Notes: a model not told the origin generated them from the letters alone. A stretch of DNA of 64,000 nt from Pseudomonadota bacterium (GCA_023391095.1 JAEWBN010000014.1:62001-126000); one strand, 5' to 3'. Counted from the stretch's first letter, positions 50,549 through 59,652 are shown. Made by a program: numbers and translations.

Positions 50549-52033
50549 GTGACTGACCTTACAAAACTCAGCCTCGCAGACGCCCGCAAGGGTCTCAAGG
50601 ACAAGAGCTTCACCGCGCTGGAGCTGACTGACGCCTATATCGAGGCCATCGAAGCGGCCAACCCCGCGCTCAACGCCTATGTCGCGACCACGCCTGAACA
50701 GGCCCGGGACATGGCCAAAGCCAGCGATGGAAAGCTGGCGCGTGGGGAGGGTGGTGCGCTCGAAGGCATTCCGCTGGGCATCAAGGATCTCTTCGCGACC
50801 AGGGGTGTCCATACCCAGGCGGCCAGCCACATCCTGGATGGCTTCAAGCCCGAATACGAATCCACCGTGACCGCAAATCTGTGGCGCGACGGCGCTGTCA
50901 TGCTCGGCAAGCTCAACATGGATGAGTTCGCCATGGGCTCGTCCAACGAGACGAGCTATTACGGGCCGGTGATCAGCCCGTTCAAGGCTGAGGGCAGCAA
51001 CGCCAATCTTGTACCTGGCGGCTCCTCCGGCGGCTCGGCAGCTGCCGTTGCGGCCTGGCTGTGTGCGGGCGCCACAGCGACCGACACTGGCGGCTCTATC
51101 CGGCAGCCCGCAGCGTTCACAGGGACGGTTGGTATCAAGCCGACCTATGGCCGCGCGTCGCGCTGGGGCACAGTGGCTTTCGCATCCTCGCTCGACCAGG
51201 CAGGTCCTATTGCCCGCACGGTCGAAGACGCGGCGATCCTGATGACCTCGATGTCGGGCTTTGATCCAAAGGATTCGACCAGCGTCGATATCCCGGTTCC
51301 CGATTTTGCTGCAGCAGTTGAGCGCGGCGTGAAGGGGCTCTCCATTGGCGTCCCGCGGGAATATCGCATGGACGGTATGCCAGGCGAGATCGAAAAACTT
51401 TGGGAGCAGGGCCTTGAATGGCTCAAGGCCGAGGGTGCGACGGTCAAGGACATAAGCCTGCCGCACACCAAATACGCGCTGCCGGCCTACTACATCGTTG
51501 CGCCGGCCGAAGCCTCGTCGAACCTGGCTCGATATGACGGTGTCAAATATGGCCTGCGCGTTTCGGGCAAGGACATTACCGACATGTATGAGCTTACGCG
51601 CGCGGCAGGCTTCGGCCGCGAGGTCAAGCGCCGCATCATGATCGGTACCTATGTGCTCTCGGCTGGCTACTTCGACGCCTACTACGTCAAGGCGCAGAAA
51701 GTCCGGACGCTGATCAAGAAAGACTTCGAGGATGCGTTCAATGGCGGCGTCGACGCCATTTTGACGCCGGCAACGCCTTCCGCCGCCTTCGGCATTGGTG
51801 ACGAGGCGCTCGCCGCAGATCCCGTGGCGATGTACCTCAATGACGTTTTCACCGTGACGGTGAACATGGCCGGCCTTCCTGGCATCGCGGTGCCGGCCGG
51901 TAAGGACGGGCAGGGGCTTCCACTCGGCCTGCAGCTTATCGGCAAGCCCTTTGACGAAGAGACGCTGTTTGCTGCTGCTCGCGTCATCGAAAAGAGCGCA
52001 GGTGGCGACTTCGCGCCCAAGCGCTGGTGGTAA
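50549..52033 (+). CDS. gatA: Asp/Glu-tRNA amidotransferase subunit A
   Basis: 494 residues, amidase-signature family. The Ser-cisSer-Lys triad is present: Lys in GIPLGIKDLFATRG, the Gly/Ser motif in VPGGSSGGSAAAVAAW and catalytic Ser in ATDTGGSIRQPAAFTG. It hydrolyses glutamine and passes ammonia to GatB. GTG 50549 (MTDLTKLSLADA) has GAGAG upstream; GTG 50528 and ATG 50531 are alternatives without one. Length matches the family. Confidence 0.96.
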   Translation: MTDLTKLSLADARKGLKDKSFTALELTDAYIEAIEAANPALNAYVATTPEQARDMAKASDGKLARGEGGALEGIPLGIKDLFATRGVHTQAASHILDGFKPEYESTVTANLWRDGAVMLGKLNMDEFAMGSSNETSYYGPVISPFKAEGSNANLVPGGSSGGSAAAVAAWLCAGATATDTGGSIRQPAAFTGTVGIKPTYGRASRWGTVAFASSLDQAGPIARTVEDAAILMTSMSGFDPKDSTSVDIPVPDFAAAVERGVKGLSIGVPREYRMDGMPGEIEKLWEQGLEWLKAEGATVKDISLPHTKYALPAYYIVAPAEASSNLARYDGVKYGLRVSGKDITDMYELTRAAGFGREVKRRIMIGTYVLSAGYFDAYYVKAQKVRTLIKKDFEDAFNGGVDAILTPATPSAAFGIGDEALAADPVAMYLNDVFTVTVNMAGLPGIAVPAGKDGQGLPLGLQLIGKPFDEETLFAAARVIEKSAGGDFAPKRWW

Positions 52034-52040
52034 GCCAAAA

Positions 52041-52068
52041 AACGGGCGGCGCTTGATTGCGCCGCCGT
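52041..52068 (+). terminator. Hairpin after gatA
   Basis: ACGGGCGGCGC pairs with GCGCCGCCGT (one bulged G) over a 6-nt loop, starting 8 bp after the gatA stop. The T run is minimal. It may reduce read-through into the next small gene. Confidence 0.45.
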
Positions 52069-52153
52069 TCCGGCCTATTTGCGGCCAATGCACAAGTTGA
52101 AACTGGTAGTGACGCGCCCGCTGGCGGCGTCCGGGCCAACAGGGGTTACGCCG

Positions 52154-52471
52154 ATGGCCGTTGACATTTTTACGACGCTCGACTGGTCGGAGCCGCCCAA
52201 GGATATGAGCAAGCCGCTGCAGGCTCTCTGGTGGCTCAAGAAGGGCGAACTGCGCGTAGGACCGGAGTGGGAACGCGCGCACAACATCGTCCAGGCTATG
52301 GAGGGGGTGCAGGCCTTCGACTGGGTCCATGCCCTGATGCACTGGATCGAAGCCGATATGGGCAATGCCGATTACTGGTATCGCCGCGCCGGCAAGCGCC
52401 GCGCCACAGCCAGCGTAGCGTCCGAATGGGAGCATATTGCCGCGGCTCTCAGCGAAGTGACTCGTCACTAA
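52154..52471 (+). CDS. Conserved small protein of unknown function
   Basis: 105 residues from ATG 52154. The pattern PLQALWWLKKGE, WERAHNIVQAMEG, FDWVHALMHWIEADMGNADY and WYRRAG recurs in small rhizobial proteins I recall but cannot name. It looks like helical TPR-like repeats. No signal peptide or cysteines. The last 4 bp overlap the opposing small membrane protein gene. Confidence 0.7.
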   Translation: MAVDIFTTLDWSEPPKDMSKPLQALWWLKKGELRVGPEWERAHNIVQAMEGVQAFDWVHALMHWIEADMGNADYWYRRAGKRRATASVASEWEHIAAALSEVTRH

Positions 52472-52692
52472 AAACGGGCCCGTCTCCTCGCCTCGCCAGC
52501 AGCCCGGACAATCGGAGCGACGGCCAGCAGAATCGTGCCCACCATGCCTCCAATGGCCAAAAGCCCTACAGGGGTAATGTGGACGTCAGCTTCGATGCTG
52601 GCCTTGCCCCACATGAACCGGGCTCGCGCGCGTCCGACTTCGTTCAGCCTTGCCGGCGCAGGCAGGTTTTGTTCGGCACTCTTGTCGGTCAT
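52468..52692 (-). CDS. Small single-pass membrane protein
   Basis: 74 residues. A soluble, basic N-terminus (about 1-38) is followed by one predicted transmembrane helix (VGLLAIGGMVGTILLAVAPIV, about 42-62) and a basic RRRARF end. Nothing in it is recognisable as a family. It overlaps the preceding small gene tail to tail. Its reading frame and composition are otherwise ordinary. Confidence 0.5.
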   Translation of the reverse strand: MTDKSAEQNLPAPARLNEVGRARARFMWGKASIEADVHITPVGLLAIGGMVGTILLAVAPIVRAAGEARRRARF

Positions 52693-52854
52693 CGTGTTCT
52701 CCTTTTCCGGGGCAACGCCTGGGTCGGATGATGTTTCCCTGCATATCCTTGCCTTGAGCTTCTTCGATTTGAGAACGCGAGCGCCCAGCGGGTGTTGAAA
52801 TGCCAGCCCTGACGGTGCAAACCACCGTTACCGAATTCCAGCCGAGGACTTGCC

Positions 52855-53169
52855 GTGACCGCATCAAAATCGCCCGCTGAATGTCAAAGCAAGGATGATG
52901 TCCGCGCGGAGATCGACCGGATCGATCAGGCGTTGCTGGCGCTGTTTGCGGAACGCCACGGCTATGTCACGCGAATGGCAGAGATCAAGACTGATCCGCA
53001 CGAGGCTTATGATCCGGTGCGTATCGAAGCCGTTATCACGAAAGTGCGGGCGCGCAGTTTGGACCTTGATCTGGACGAGGATCAGGCCGAACTTATCTGG
53101 CGTACCCTGATCGACTGGAACGTCAACTACGAGAAGGGCATCATCGCGGCGCGGCGCCGCGCAAAATAG
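52855..53169 (+). CDS. Chorismate mutase, AroQ type
   Basis: 104 residues, all-helical. EIDRIDQALLALFAERHGYV is the AroQ opening, with the catalytic Arg/Lys set in later helices (YDPVRIEAVITKVRARS and AELIWRTLIDWNVNYEK). It isomerises chorismate to prephenate for Phe and Tyr. GTG 52855 is the start. A GNAT gene follows by 9 bp. Confidence 0.88.
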   Translation: MTASKSPAECQSKDDVRAEIDRIDQALLALFAERHGYVTRMAEIKTDPHEAYDPVRIEAVITKVRARSLDLDLDEDQAELIWRTLIDWNVNYEKGIIAARRRAK

Positions 53170-53178
53170 GAGGCTGTC

Positions 53179-53688
53179 ATGCCTGGCATTCGGATACGCG
53201 CAGCGGAAATCACGGATGCCCCACAGATGGCCGACCTCGCATTCCTCGCATGGGAAAGCGGCATTCTGCCCATCCTCACCAATCCCGACGGAATGAGAGA
53301 GGCCGAACGGCGTCGGCTCTTCCAGGCGGTTGGTGAGGGGTGGCGCCATGCGATTGTTGCCTCGGTGGACGGTGTCGTGATCGGCTGGTGCTCGCGGTTG
53401 CCCAGGCGCTCCTACGTGCCGTTTCTTTTCGTCATGCCTGAAATGCAGGGCCACGGAATCGGCGGGCACTTGCTAGCCCGAATGGAGGCAATGCTGGAGC
53501 TTGAGGGCGCCGAACGCATTCATCTTGAAACTCCCGCAGACCATGTTCGGGCTGTTCGCTTCTATGAACGTCAGGGCTATCGCATCCTGGCGCTCCGACC
53601 GGACGGGCGGGCGGGACACGATCCCTTCATGAGCGTACATCTCGAAAAGCGGCTTCGCCCGTTTGAAGGCGATATCGGCGAGGATTGA
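53179..53688 (+). CDS. GNAT-family N-acetyltransferase
   Basis: 169 residues. IRAAEITDAPQMADLAFLAWE opens the domain; motif A reads PFLFVMPEMQGHGIGGHLLARM with the QGHGIG acetyl-CoA loop. HVRAVRFYERQGYRILAL and the HDPFMSVHLEKRL end are typical. GGAGGC precedes the ATG. It lies between the chorismate mutase and gatB genes. Substrate unknown. Confidence 0.9.
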   Translation: MPGIRIRAAEITDAPQMADLAFLAWESGILPILTNPDGMREAERRRLFQAVGEGWRHAIVASVDGVVIGWCSRLPRRSYVPFLFVMPEMQGHGIGGHLLARMEAMLELEGAERIHLETPADHVRAVRFYERQGYRILALRPDGRAGHDPFMSVHLEKRLRPFEGDIGED

Positions 53689-53781
53689 CGCCGACGGCGG
53701 CTGACATACTTTGAGCCGTTGCAAGGCTGGCTCAACCCCGCTAAGCACAGACCTGAAATTTTCGACTTTCAGGACTGCCAA

Positions 53782-55281
53782 GTGACCATCGTCGACACCC
53801 GCACACCCGACAAGAAGCGCCTGATTTCTGGTTCGACCGGAGATTGGGAAGTCATCATCGGCATGGAAGTGCATGCGCAGGTGACCAGCGAGAGCAAGCT
53901 GTTCTCCGGATCGTCGACGGAGTTTGGCAATCCTCCCAACGCCAATGTCAGCTTCGTGGATGCGGCCATGCCCGGCATGCTGCCCGTCATCAACGAGGAA
54001 TGTGTCCGGCAGGCTGTGCGCACCGGTCTCGGTCTGAAGGCGCAGATCAACAAGCGCTCGGTTTTCGATCGGAAGAATTATTTCTATCCAGACCTGCCGC
54101 AGGGCTACCAGATTTCCCAGTTCAAGGATCCCATCGTCGGCGAGGGCAAGGTTCTGCTCGACGTAGATGGCGAGCAGATCGAAATCGGGATCGAACGCCT
54201 GCACCTCGAGCAGGACGCGGGTAAGTCGATTCACGACCAGCATCCCAATATGAGCTTCGTTGACCTCAACCGTTCGGGTGTTGCTCTTATGGAAATCGTC
54301 TCCAAGCCCGACCTGCGGTCGGCGGAGGAGGCAAAGGCCTATCTGTCCAAGCTGCGCACCATCCTCCGCTACCTGGGAACTTGCGACGGCAACATGGAGC
54401 AGGGCTCCATGCGGGCTGACGTCAACGTGTCCGTTCGTCGTCCCGGCGGTGAGTTCGGCACGCGCTGCGAGATCAAGAACGTCAATTCCATCCGCTTCGC
54501 CGGCCAGGCTATCGAATACGAAGCGCGCCGCCAGATCAATATTCTTGAGGACGGCGGCACGATCGATCAGGAAACACGTCTGTTCGACCCCAAGAATGGC
54601 GAAACCCGGTCCATGCGGTCCAAGGAAGAGGCGCATGACTATCGCTATTTCCCTGACCCCGATCTTCTCCCGCTCGAGTTCGACGACGCCTTCATCGCAG
54701 AACTGGCCGAGAACCTGCCGGAATTGCCTGATGAGAAGCAGGCCCGCTTTATCCGGGACTATGGCGTCACGGCCTATGACGCAATGGTGCTCACGCTCGA
54801 CCGCGAAACGGCTGATTTCTATGAAAGCTGCGTGGCGTTTGGTGGCACCAAGCGCGATGGAAAGGCCGTGGCGAACATTCTCAACGGAGACGTTGCGGCG
54901 TTTGCCAACAGCCAGAGCCTGGCGGTGTGGGAAACGCATCTCAAGCCGGCACAGATCGCCGGTCTGGTTGACCTTATCGCTGGCGGAACAATTTCGTCCA
55001 AGGGCGGCAAGGACGTGCTGCAAATTCTCATTGCCGAAGAACCGGAGGGTGACCCGGCTGAGATCGTGGAGCGGCGGGGTCTGAAACAGGTCACTGACCT
55101 GGGCGCGATCGAGAAGATTGTGGACGACATCATCGCCGCCAATCCGGATCAGGTCGAAAAGGTCAAGGCCAAGCCGACCATGATCGGCTGGTTTGTGGGG
55201 CAAGCCATGAAGGCCTCCGGCGGGAAGGCCAATCCTCAGGCCCTCAACGAGCTGATGAAGCAGAAGCTCGGGATCGAATAA
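53782..55281 (+). CDS. gatB: Asp/Glu-tRNA amidotransferase subunit B
   Basis: 499 residues. WEVIIGMEVHAQ opens the protein; NYFYPDLPQGYQISQF, the RLHLEQDAGKSIHD motif and ALMEIVSKPDLRSAEEA are GatB hallmarks. The C-terminal YqeY-like domain (about 355-499) binds the tRNA. GTG 53782 has AGGA upstream and the correct spacing, giving residues before the conserved core. It stands apart from gatC and gatA by four genes but on the same strand. An intrinsic terminator follows. Confidence 0.97.
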   Translation: MTIVDTRTPDKKRLISGSTGDWEVIIGMEVHAQVTSESKLFSGSSTEFGNPPNANVSFVDAAMPGMLPVINEECVRQAVRTGLGLKAQINKRSVFDRKNYFYPDLPQGYQISQFKDPIVGEGKVLLDVDGEQIEIGIERLHLEQDAGKSIHDQHPNMSFVDLNRSGVALMEIVSKPDLRSAEEAKAYLSKLRTILRYLGTCDGNMEQGSMRADVNVSVRRPGGEFGTRCEIKNVNSIRFAGQAIEYEARRQINILEDGGTIDQETRLFDPKNGETRSMRSKEEAHDYRYFPDPDLLPLEFDDAFIAELAENLPELPDEKQARFIRDYGVTAYDAMVLTLDRETADFYESCVAFGGTKRDGKAVANILNGDVAAFANSQSLAVWETHLKPAQIAGLVDLIAGGTISSKGGKDVLQILIAEEPEGDPAEIVERRGLKQVTDLGAIEKIVDDIIAANPDQVEKVKAKPTMIGWFVGQAMKASGGKANPQALNELMKQKLGIE

Positions 55282-55284
55282 TGG

Positions 55285-55308
55285 AAAGGCGGCCGCTGGG
55301 CCGCCTTT
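55285..55308 (+). terminator. Intrinsic terminator of gatB
   Basis: AAAGGCGGCC-GCTG-GGCCGCCTTT is a perfect 10-bp stem with a T run, starting 3 bp after the gatB stop. The stem also has A residues on the other side, so it may serve the opposing proline-rich genes. Confidence 0.9.
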
Positions 55309-55323
55309 TGCTTTCCGGCAACG

Positions 55324-55512
55324 TCACGGATTGATGTCGTTGCCGGGCTCAGGCGGAAGGGCAGGGTCTGGCTCTTCGCTGTCTTGATCGTGCCGAAGCG
55401 GTGAGGTGTGTGGATTGTCTGCATCTCCGGCTGGCAGATGCGACGGCATCGGAGGCACCGGATCAGGATGGCTGTGGGGGACGTCTGGATCGTGCGTTCG
55501 CAGGTCTGTCAT
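55324..55512 (-). CDS. Proline-rich small protein 2
   Basis: 62 residues, dominated by Pro, Asp and His (PHSHPDPVPPMP and DPALPPEPGNDINP segments). Its ATG overlaps nothing but directly follows the TAG of the previous ORF, with GAGG just before, a coupling arrangement. Low complexity makes homology weak, and a high-GC frame can be open by chance. Together with the preceding gene the pair looks real but is unproven. Confidence 0.45.
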   Translation of the reverse strand: MTDLRTHDPDVPHSHPDPVPPMPSHLPAGDADNPHTSPLRHDQDSEEPDPALPPEPGNDINP

Positions 55513-55722
55513 CTAGACCTCATGCGGACGTGGATCGTGTTCCGGATCAGGAGCGATTTCGGGCTCCCGCGGCGGCAGAGGTTCTTCGACCGGCTCCTCA
55601 GGCGTGGGCACCTCGTCCGGTCCGGGCGGGAATGGCTCGGCCGGTTGCGGTGGCTGCGGCTCTGGCTGTGGCACGATTTCCGGTATGGGACGCGGATCGA
55701 TGTCGGGTCTGTGCGCGGTCAT
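55513..55722 (-). CDS. Proline-rich small protein 1
   Basis: 69 residues with Pro-Glu-Pro repeats (IVPQPEPQPPQPAEPFPPGP and PTPEEPVEEPLPPREPE). No hydrophobic segment, so probably cytosolic or unordered. ATG 55722 is preceded by AGAGGAAG, a strong Shine-Dalgarno, which argues for real translation. Such proline-rich small ORFs are common in Rhizobiales but have no known role. EamA follows on the same strand upstream, separated by about 50 bp. Confidence 0.55.
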   Translation of the reverse strand: MTAHRPDIDPRPIPEIVPQPEPQPPQPAEPFPPGPDEVPTPEEPVEEPLPPREPEIAPDPEHDPRPHEV

Positions 55723-55770
55723 GTATCTTCCTCTTGGCCGAAACGGCCGGCAGGAAGATATGTTCCGAGG

Positions 55771-56664
55771 TCAGCCCGGCTGACCCACTCGCCACATGCG
55801 TTTTACCCGCCCGTCGATGAACAGCAGACCGAAGAAAATCACCAGCATGCCCAGCAGCTGGATGGGAAGAATGGTCTCACCCAATACCGTCACACCGATA
55901 ATCAGGGCCGAGATTGGTGCGATGAAGGTCGTGGTGGCAAAATTGGTCGGACCTACCCTCGGAAGAATCCGATACATGATCTGAAAGGTGAAGGCCGTCG
56001 ACAAGAGGCCGATCGCCAGCGCGGCACCCCAGGTCTCTGGTCGCGTCATGTGAGGGATGCCTTCGCTCAACAAGGCAATCGGAGCCGAAATAATCGCCGC
56101 GCCAGTCAATGCGATTGCAGCGAATGCCGTGGGCTCGACATGCTTGTAGCTGCGCGTGATGTTCAGCGAGAGTCCATAGCACAGCGTTGCGCCAAGGCAC
56201 GCCGCAACCGCCCAAAGCTCGGAATTCCCGCCCGCTGCCAGCGTTGGTGACACCAGGATCGCCGCACCGACGAAACCGATGGCCACGCCAGTGAACTTCA
56301 TGGGCGATGCCTTTTCTCCGCCAAGCCAGAAATGGGAGATGATGGCTGTCACCATCGGCGTCAACGCATTGATAATTGCGGCGACGCCACTGGCAAGGTC
56401 AGCTTGGGCCAATGGGAAGAGGGCAAAAGGGATGGCATATGCGATGACACCCAGTCCCGCCAGCTGCAGCCACAAGACAAGATCGCGTGGCACGGGCTTG
56501 CGCAGGGCGGCCAGGAAAATCCAGCAGCCAAGGGCGCCAATGCCAACGCGCAAAGAGGTTACCCAGAGCGGACCGATCTCACGAATGAGCACTGCGTTGA
56601 AAACGAATGAACAGCCCCAAATGGCGCCCAGCATGATGATCAGTAGCCAGTCGCGGAGACTCAT
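55771..56664 (-). CDS. EamA/DMT-family transporter
   Basis: 297 residues with ten predicted transmembrane helices in two EamA repeats. IIMLGAIWGCSFVFNAVLI opens repeat 1; ATLCYGLSLNITRSY starts repeat 2; STAFTFQIMYRILPRVGPTN follows. The family exports amino acids, purines or other metabolites. Nothing in the sequence fixes the substrate. It is separated from purN by about 90 bp on the same strand. Confidence 0.93.
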   Translation of the reverse strand: MSLRDWLLIIMLGAIWGCSFVFNAVLIREIGPLWVTSLRVGIGALGCWIFLAALRKPVPRDLVLWLQLAGLGVIAYAIPFALFPLAQADLASGVAAIINALTPMVTAIISHFWLGGEKASPMKFTGVAIGFVGAAILVSPTLAAGGNSELWAVAACLGATLCYGLSLNITRSYKHVEPTAFAAIALTGAAIISAPIALLSEGIPHMTRPETWGAALAIGLLSTAFTFQIMYRILPRVGPTNFATTTFIAPISALIIGVTVLGETILPIQLLGMLVIFFGLLFIDGRVKRMWRVGQPG

Positions 56665-56757
56665 CGCAATTCCTCGAAACAGGCGCGCAAACTACGTCGC
56701 TGCGAACCGGTGGTCGAACCGATTTTGACGATGGATGTCATCACCCGAAGTGATGGC

Positions 56758-57348
56758 TCAGGCGGGAAACTGAACCTCACCGCTCGCGAGCATTCGCAAA
56801 GCCTGTGGGTAGATCCGATGCTCTTCGACCAGCACCCGCGCTGCCAGCGTTTCTGCGGTATCGTCGGGCAGGACGGGAACGGATGCCTGCAAAATCGTTG
56901 GTCCTTCATCGAGCCCGGGCGTGACGAAGTGAACTGTGCAGCCATGCTCCGTCGCACCATCGGCAAGCGCCCGCGCGTGGGTATCGAGACCCTTATACTG
57001 CGGCAGGAGCGAAGGATGGACGTTGATCAGCCGGCCTTGCCAGCGATTGACGAAGTCTTCTCTGAGAATGCGCATGAAGCCGGCCAGGCACACATAGTCC
57101 ACCTCCCAGCTTTCCAGTACCTGGGTCATGGTGTCCTCGAACATCTCCCGGCTCGGAAAGCGACTTTGTGCGAGTGACGCCGTGGCAATGCCATATGACG
57201 CCGCATATTCCAGTCCGGCTGCTGCGGCCCTGTTTGAAAGCACGCCAACAATTTCTGCAGGGTAGTCCGGCGAACGGGCAGCCTCGATGAGGGCTGCCAT
57301 GTTCGAGCCGCGGCCGGAAATAAGAATGGCGGCCTTCTTGCGGATCAC
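56758..57348 (-). CDS. purN: Phosphoribosylglycinamide formyltransferase
   Basis: 196 residues, 10-formyl-THF-dependent transformylase of purine synthesis. ILISGRGSNMAALIEA is the N-terminal loop; the catalytic set lies in LINVHPSLLPQYKGLDTH (Asn and His) and DEGPTILQ (Asp). GTG 57348 overlaps the purM stop by 4 bp. PurN depends on folate, unlike PurT, and the purM-purN pairing is classical. Confidence 0.96.
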   Translation of the reverse strand: MIRKKAAILISGRGSNMAALIEAARSPDYPAEIVGVLSNRAAAAGLEYAASYGIATASLAQSRFPSREMFEDTMTQVLESWEVDYVCLAGFMRILREDFVNRWQGRLINVHPSLLPQYKGLDTHARALADGATEHGCTVHFVTPGLDEGPTILQASVPVLPDDTAETLAARVLVEEHRIYPQALRMLASGEVQFPA

Positions 57349-58421
57349 AGGGAGAGGGCTCCCCGGAAGGTCACCGGCTCGCCAGTCCGCTCAGTCAGCT
57401 GCCCGACGACGGAAGCGATTTCGCCCGAGGCGTTAAGGCTCTGGACGAGCTTTTCAGCATCTTCCTCAGCCACCGCGACGAGCATGCCCACGCCGCAATT
57501 GAAAGTGCGCAGCATCTCGCGCTCTTCCATGCCGCCAGTTTTGCTCAGCCATCCGAAAACGGCCGGTACGTTGACCTGGGTAAGATCAATTTCGGCAGCG
57601 AGATGCTCGGGGAGAACGCGGGGAATATTGTCGATGAAGCCGCCACCGGTGATATGCGCCAGTGCCTTGATGTCGAGACCTTCGCGCAGGGCCGCAAGGA
57701 GTGGTTTGACGTAGATGCGGGTCGGTTCCAGCAGTGCCTCTGCAAGCGTCTTGCCCTCGGCAAAGGGGGCCGGCGCGTCCCAGCCCAACCCGGAGACTTC
57801 GACAATCTTACGGACCAGCGAATAACCGTTGGAGTGGACGCCCGACGAGGCGATGGCGACGAGTGTGTCACCTGCGGCAATGTCCGGCCGGGGAAGCAGT
57901 GCCCCGCGCTCGGCGGCGCCCACTGCGAAACCGGCGAGGTCATAGTCGTTGCCGTGATACATGCCCGGCATTTCGGCAGTTTCGCCGCCGATAAGCGCGC
58001 AGCCGGCCAAACGGCAGCCGTGTGCGATGCCTTCGACAATTGCCGTTCCCTGTGCGACATCCAGCTTGCCAGTGGCGAAATAGTCGAGGAAGAAGAGCGG
58101 CTCTGCACCTTGGACCACAAGATCATTGACGCACATGGCAACCAGATCCTGCCCGATCGTATCATGCTTGCCGGTGTCGATGGCGATCTTGAGCTTGGTG
58201 CCGACGCCGTCATTGGCAGCCACGAGCACGGGGTCCTTGAAACCTGCAGCCCGCAAATCGAACAGGCCGCCGAAGCCGCCGATCTCACCATCGGCGCCAG
58301 GCCGGCGGGTCGATTTCACGGCGGGCTTGATTGCCTCGACCAGCGCATTGCCAGCGTCGATGTCGACGCCTGCCTGCTTGTACGAAAGACCGTTTGATGG
58401 CAGGTTTTGCGCGTCGGACAT
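57345..58421 (-). CDS. purM: Phosphoribosylaminoimidazole synthetase (AIR synthetase)
   Basis: 358 residues. It cyclises FGAM to AIR with ATP. GGFGGLFDL, DGVGTKLKIA, MCVNDLVVQGAEPLFFLDYF, GGETAEMPGMY and GVHSNGYSLVRK are the PurM fingerprints. It starts at ATG 58421 (SDAQNLPSNGLSYKQAGVDI) and is coupled to purN by a 4-bp overlap. It diverges from the AI-2E transporter gene with a 135-bp gap. Confidence 0.97.
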   Translation of the reverse strand: MSDAQNLPSNGLSYKQAGVDIDAGNALVEAIKPAVKSTRRPGADGEIGGFGGLFDLRAAGFKDPVLVAANDGVGTKLKIAIDTGKHDTIGQDLVAMCVNDLVVQGAEPLFFLDYFATGKLDVAQGTAIVEGIAHGCRLAGCALIGGETAEMPGMYHGNDYDLAGFAVGAAERGALLPRPDIAAGDTLVAIASSGVHSNGYSLVRKIVEVSGLGWDAPAPFAEGKTLAEALLEPTRIYVKPLLAALREGLDIKALAHITGGGFIDNIPRVLPEHLAAEIDLTQVNVPAVFGWLSKTGGMEEREMLRTFNCGVGMLVAVAEEDAEKLVQSLNASGEIASVVGQLTERTGEPVTFRGALSL

Positions 58422-58556
58422 GTGCCTTGATACCAATGCTGGGGATTGCGGGCGCAAAGGCTTGCGCACGAACCGGGTTGGTTGAGTTTTTCGGTGCTGG
58501 CCGTTAGACGGCCTGATAGCTTTTCGATTACACAGACGCAAGGGCCGCCCGGCGCC

Positions 58557-59648
58557 ATGATGCTCAGAAACCAAGTGCTCATCTGGATTGGCCTGCTGGT
58601 TGTCTTCGTGCTGGCCCTATGGATCTTCCGCGGCATTCTGCTCCCGTTCGTTGTTGGGGCTGCGCTGGCCTATCTCCTCAACCCGGTCGTCAATCAGCTA
58701 CAGAAATGGCGGTTCAGCCGGGCAGGCGCGACAAGCCTCGTCCTGATCCTGCTGATGGCCGTCATAATCGGGCTGTTCTTTGCGCTGGTGCCGGTGATTG
58801 GCCAGCAGGTCATCGGCCTTATCCAGCGCGCGCCGAGCCTGTATCGCGATCTGCAAAACTTGGTGAACCAATATTCGCCCGAAATCAGCGAGTGGCTGGG
58901 GCCTGAGCGCGCCGCCGAAGTGGAGCGCGGCATCAATGAGGTCGCGCGCAACCTTCTCGGCTTCATCACGCGTCTGCCCGCCGAACTCGTCAATATCGGG
59001 CTATCGGGCGTGTCCGTGGTGGCGTTCCTCGTTGTTGCGCCCGTGGTGGCTTTCTACCTCCTTCTCGACTGGGAAGGCATGATCCAGGGCATCTACAATC
59101 TTCTGCCCCGGGCACATGAAGATGAGATCAAGGGCATTCTGCGGGATATCGATAAATCAATGGCCGGCGTTATCCGCGGCCAGGGGTCAGTCCTGCTCCT
59201 GGATGCTGCGTTCTATGCGACAGCGCTGTCTTTGATCGGGCTGAATTTCGGGCTGGCTGTCGGCATCATCGGCGGGCTTCTCAGCTTTATCCCCTTTGTC
59301 GGTGCGTTTGTGGGGTTCGGTCTTTCCGTCGGCATCGCGCTCGTGCAGTTCTGGCCCAATATGTGGATGGTTGCGCTGGTGTGCGGGGTTTTCCTGTTCT
59401 GGCAGTTCATCGAAGGCAATGTGCTCTATCCAAAGCTCGTTGGCTCGTCGATCAACATCAACCCCGTGTGGATGATGTTCGCGCTGCTGGCCCTCGGCGC
59501 CCTTTTTGGTTTCACGGGCCTGCTGCTTGCCGTGCCGATGGCCGCGATCGCCTCGGTGCTGGTGCGGTACGGCGTTCGCAAATACAAGGCGAGCTCACTC
59601 TATCTCGGACCGCAACCCACGACGCCTGATGACCACAACCAGGCCTGA
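58557..59648 (+). CDS. AI-2E family transporter (PerM/TqsA-like)
   Basis: 363 residues with about seven transmembrane helices. ILLPFVVGAALAYLLNPVV near the N-terminus, IIGLFFALVPVIGQQV and the C-terminal NINPVWMMFALLALGALFGF are typical. A long soluble segment of about 100 residues (YRDLQNLVNQYSPEISEW onward) lies between helices. Members export the signal AI-2 or act as ion exchangers; the substrate is not evident. It opens a plus-strand group with hdaA and ppk. Confidence 0.92.
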   Translation: MMLRNQVLIWIGLLVVFVLALWIFRGILLPFVVGAALAYLLNPVVNQLQKWRFSRAGATSLVLILLMAVIIGLFFALVPVIGQQVIGLIQRAPSLYRDLQNLVNQYSPEISEWLGPERAAEVERGINEVARNLLGFITRLPAELVNIGLSGVSVVAFLVVAPVVAFYLLLDWEGMIQGIYNLLPRAHEDEIKGILRDIDKSMAGVIRGQGSVLLLDAAFYATALSLIGLNFGLAVGIIGGLLSFIPFVGAFVGFGLSVGIALVQFWPNMWMVALVCGVFLFWQFIEGNVLYPKLVGSSININPVWMMFALLALGALFGFTGLLLAVPMAAIASVLVRYGVRKYKASSLYLGPQPTTPDDHNQA

Positions 59649-59652
59649 TCCG

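Noticed and set aside
55408..56250. 280-codon plus-strand frame opposite the proline-rich and EamA genes
   Set aside because: Arg/Trp/His-rich composition typical of a shadow frame; the EamA gene on the other strand is certain.
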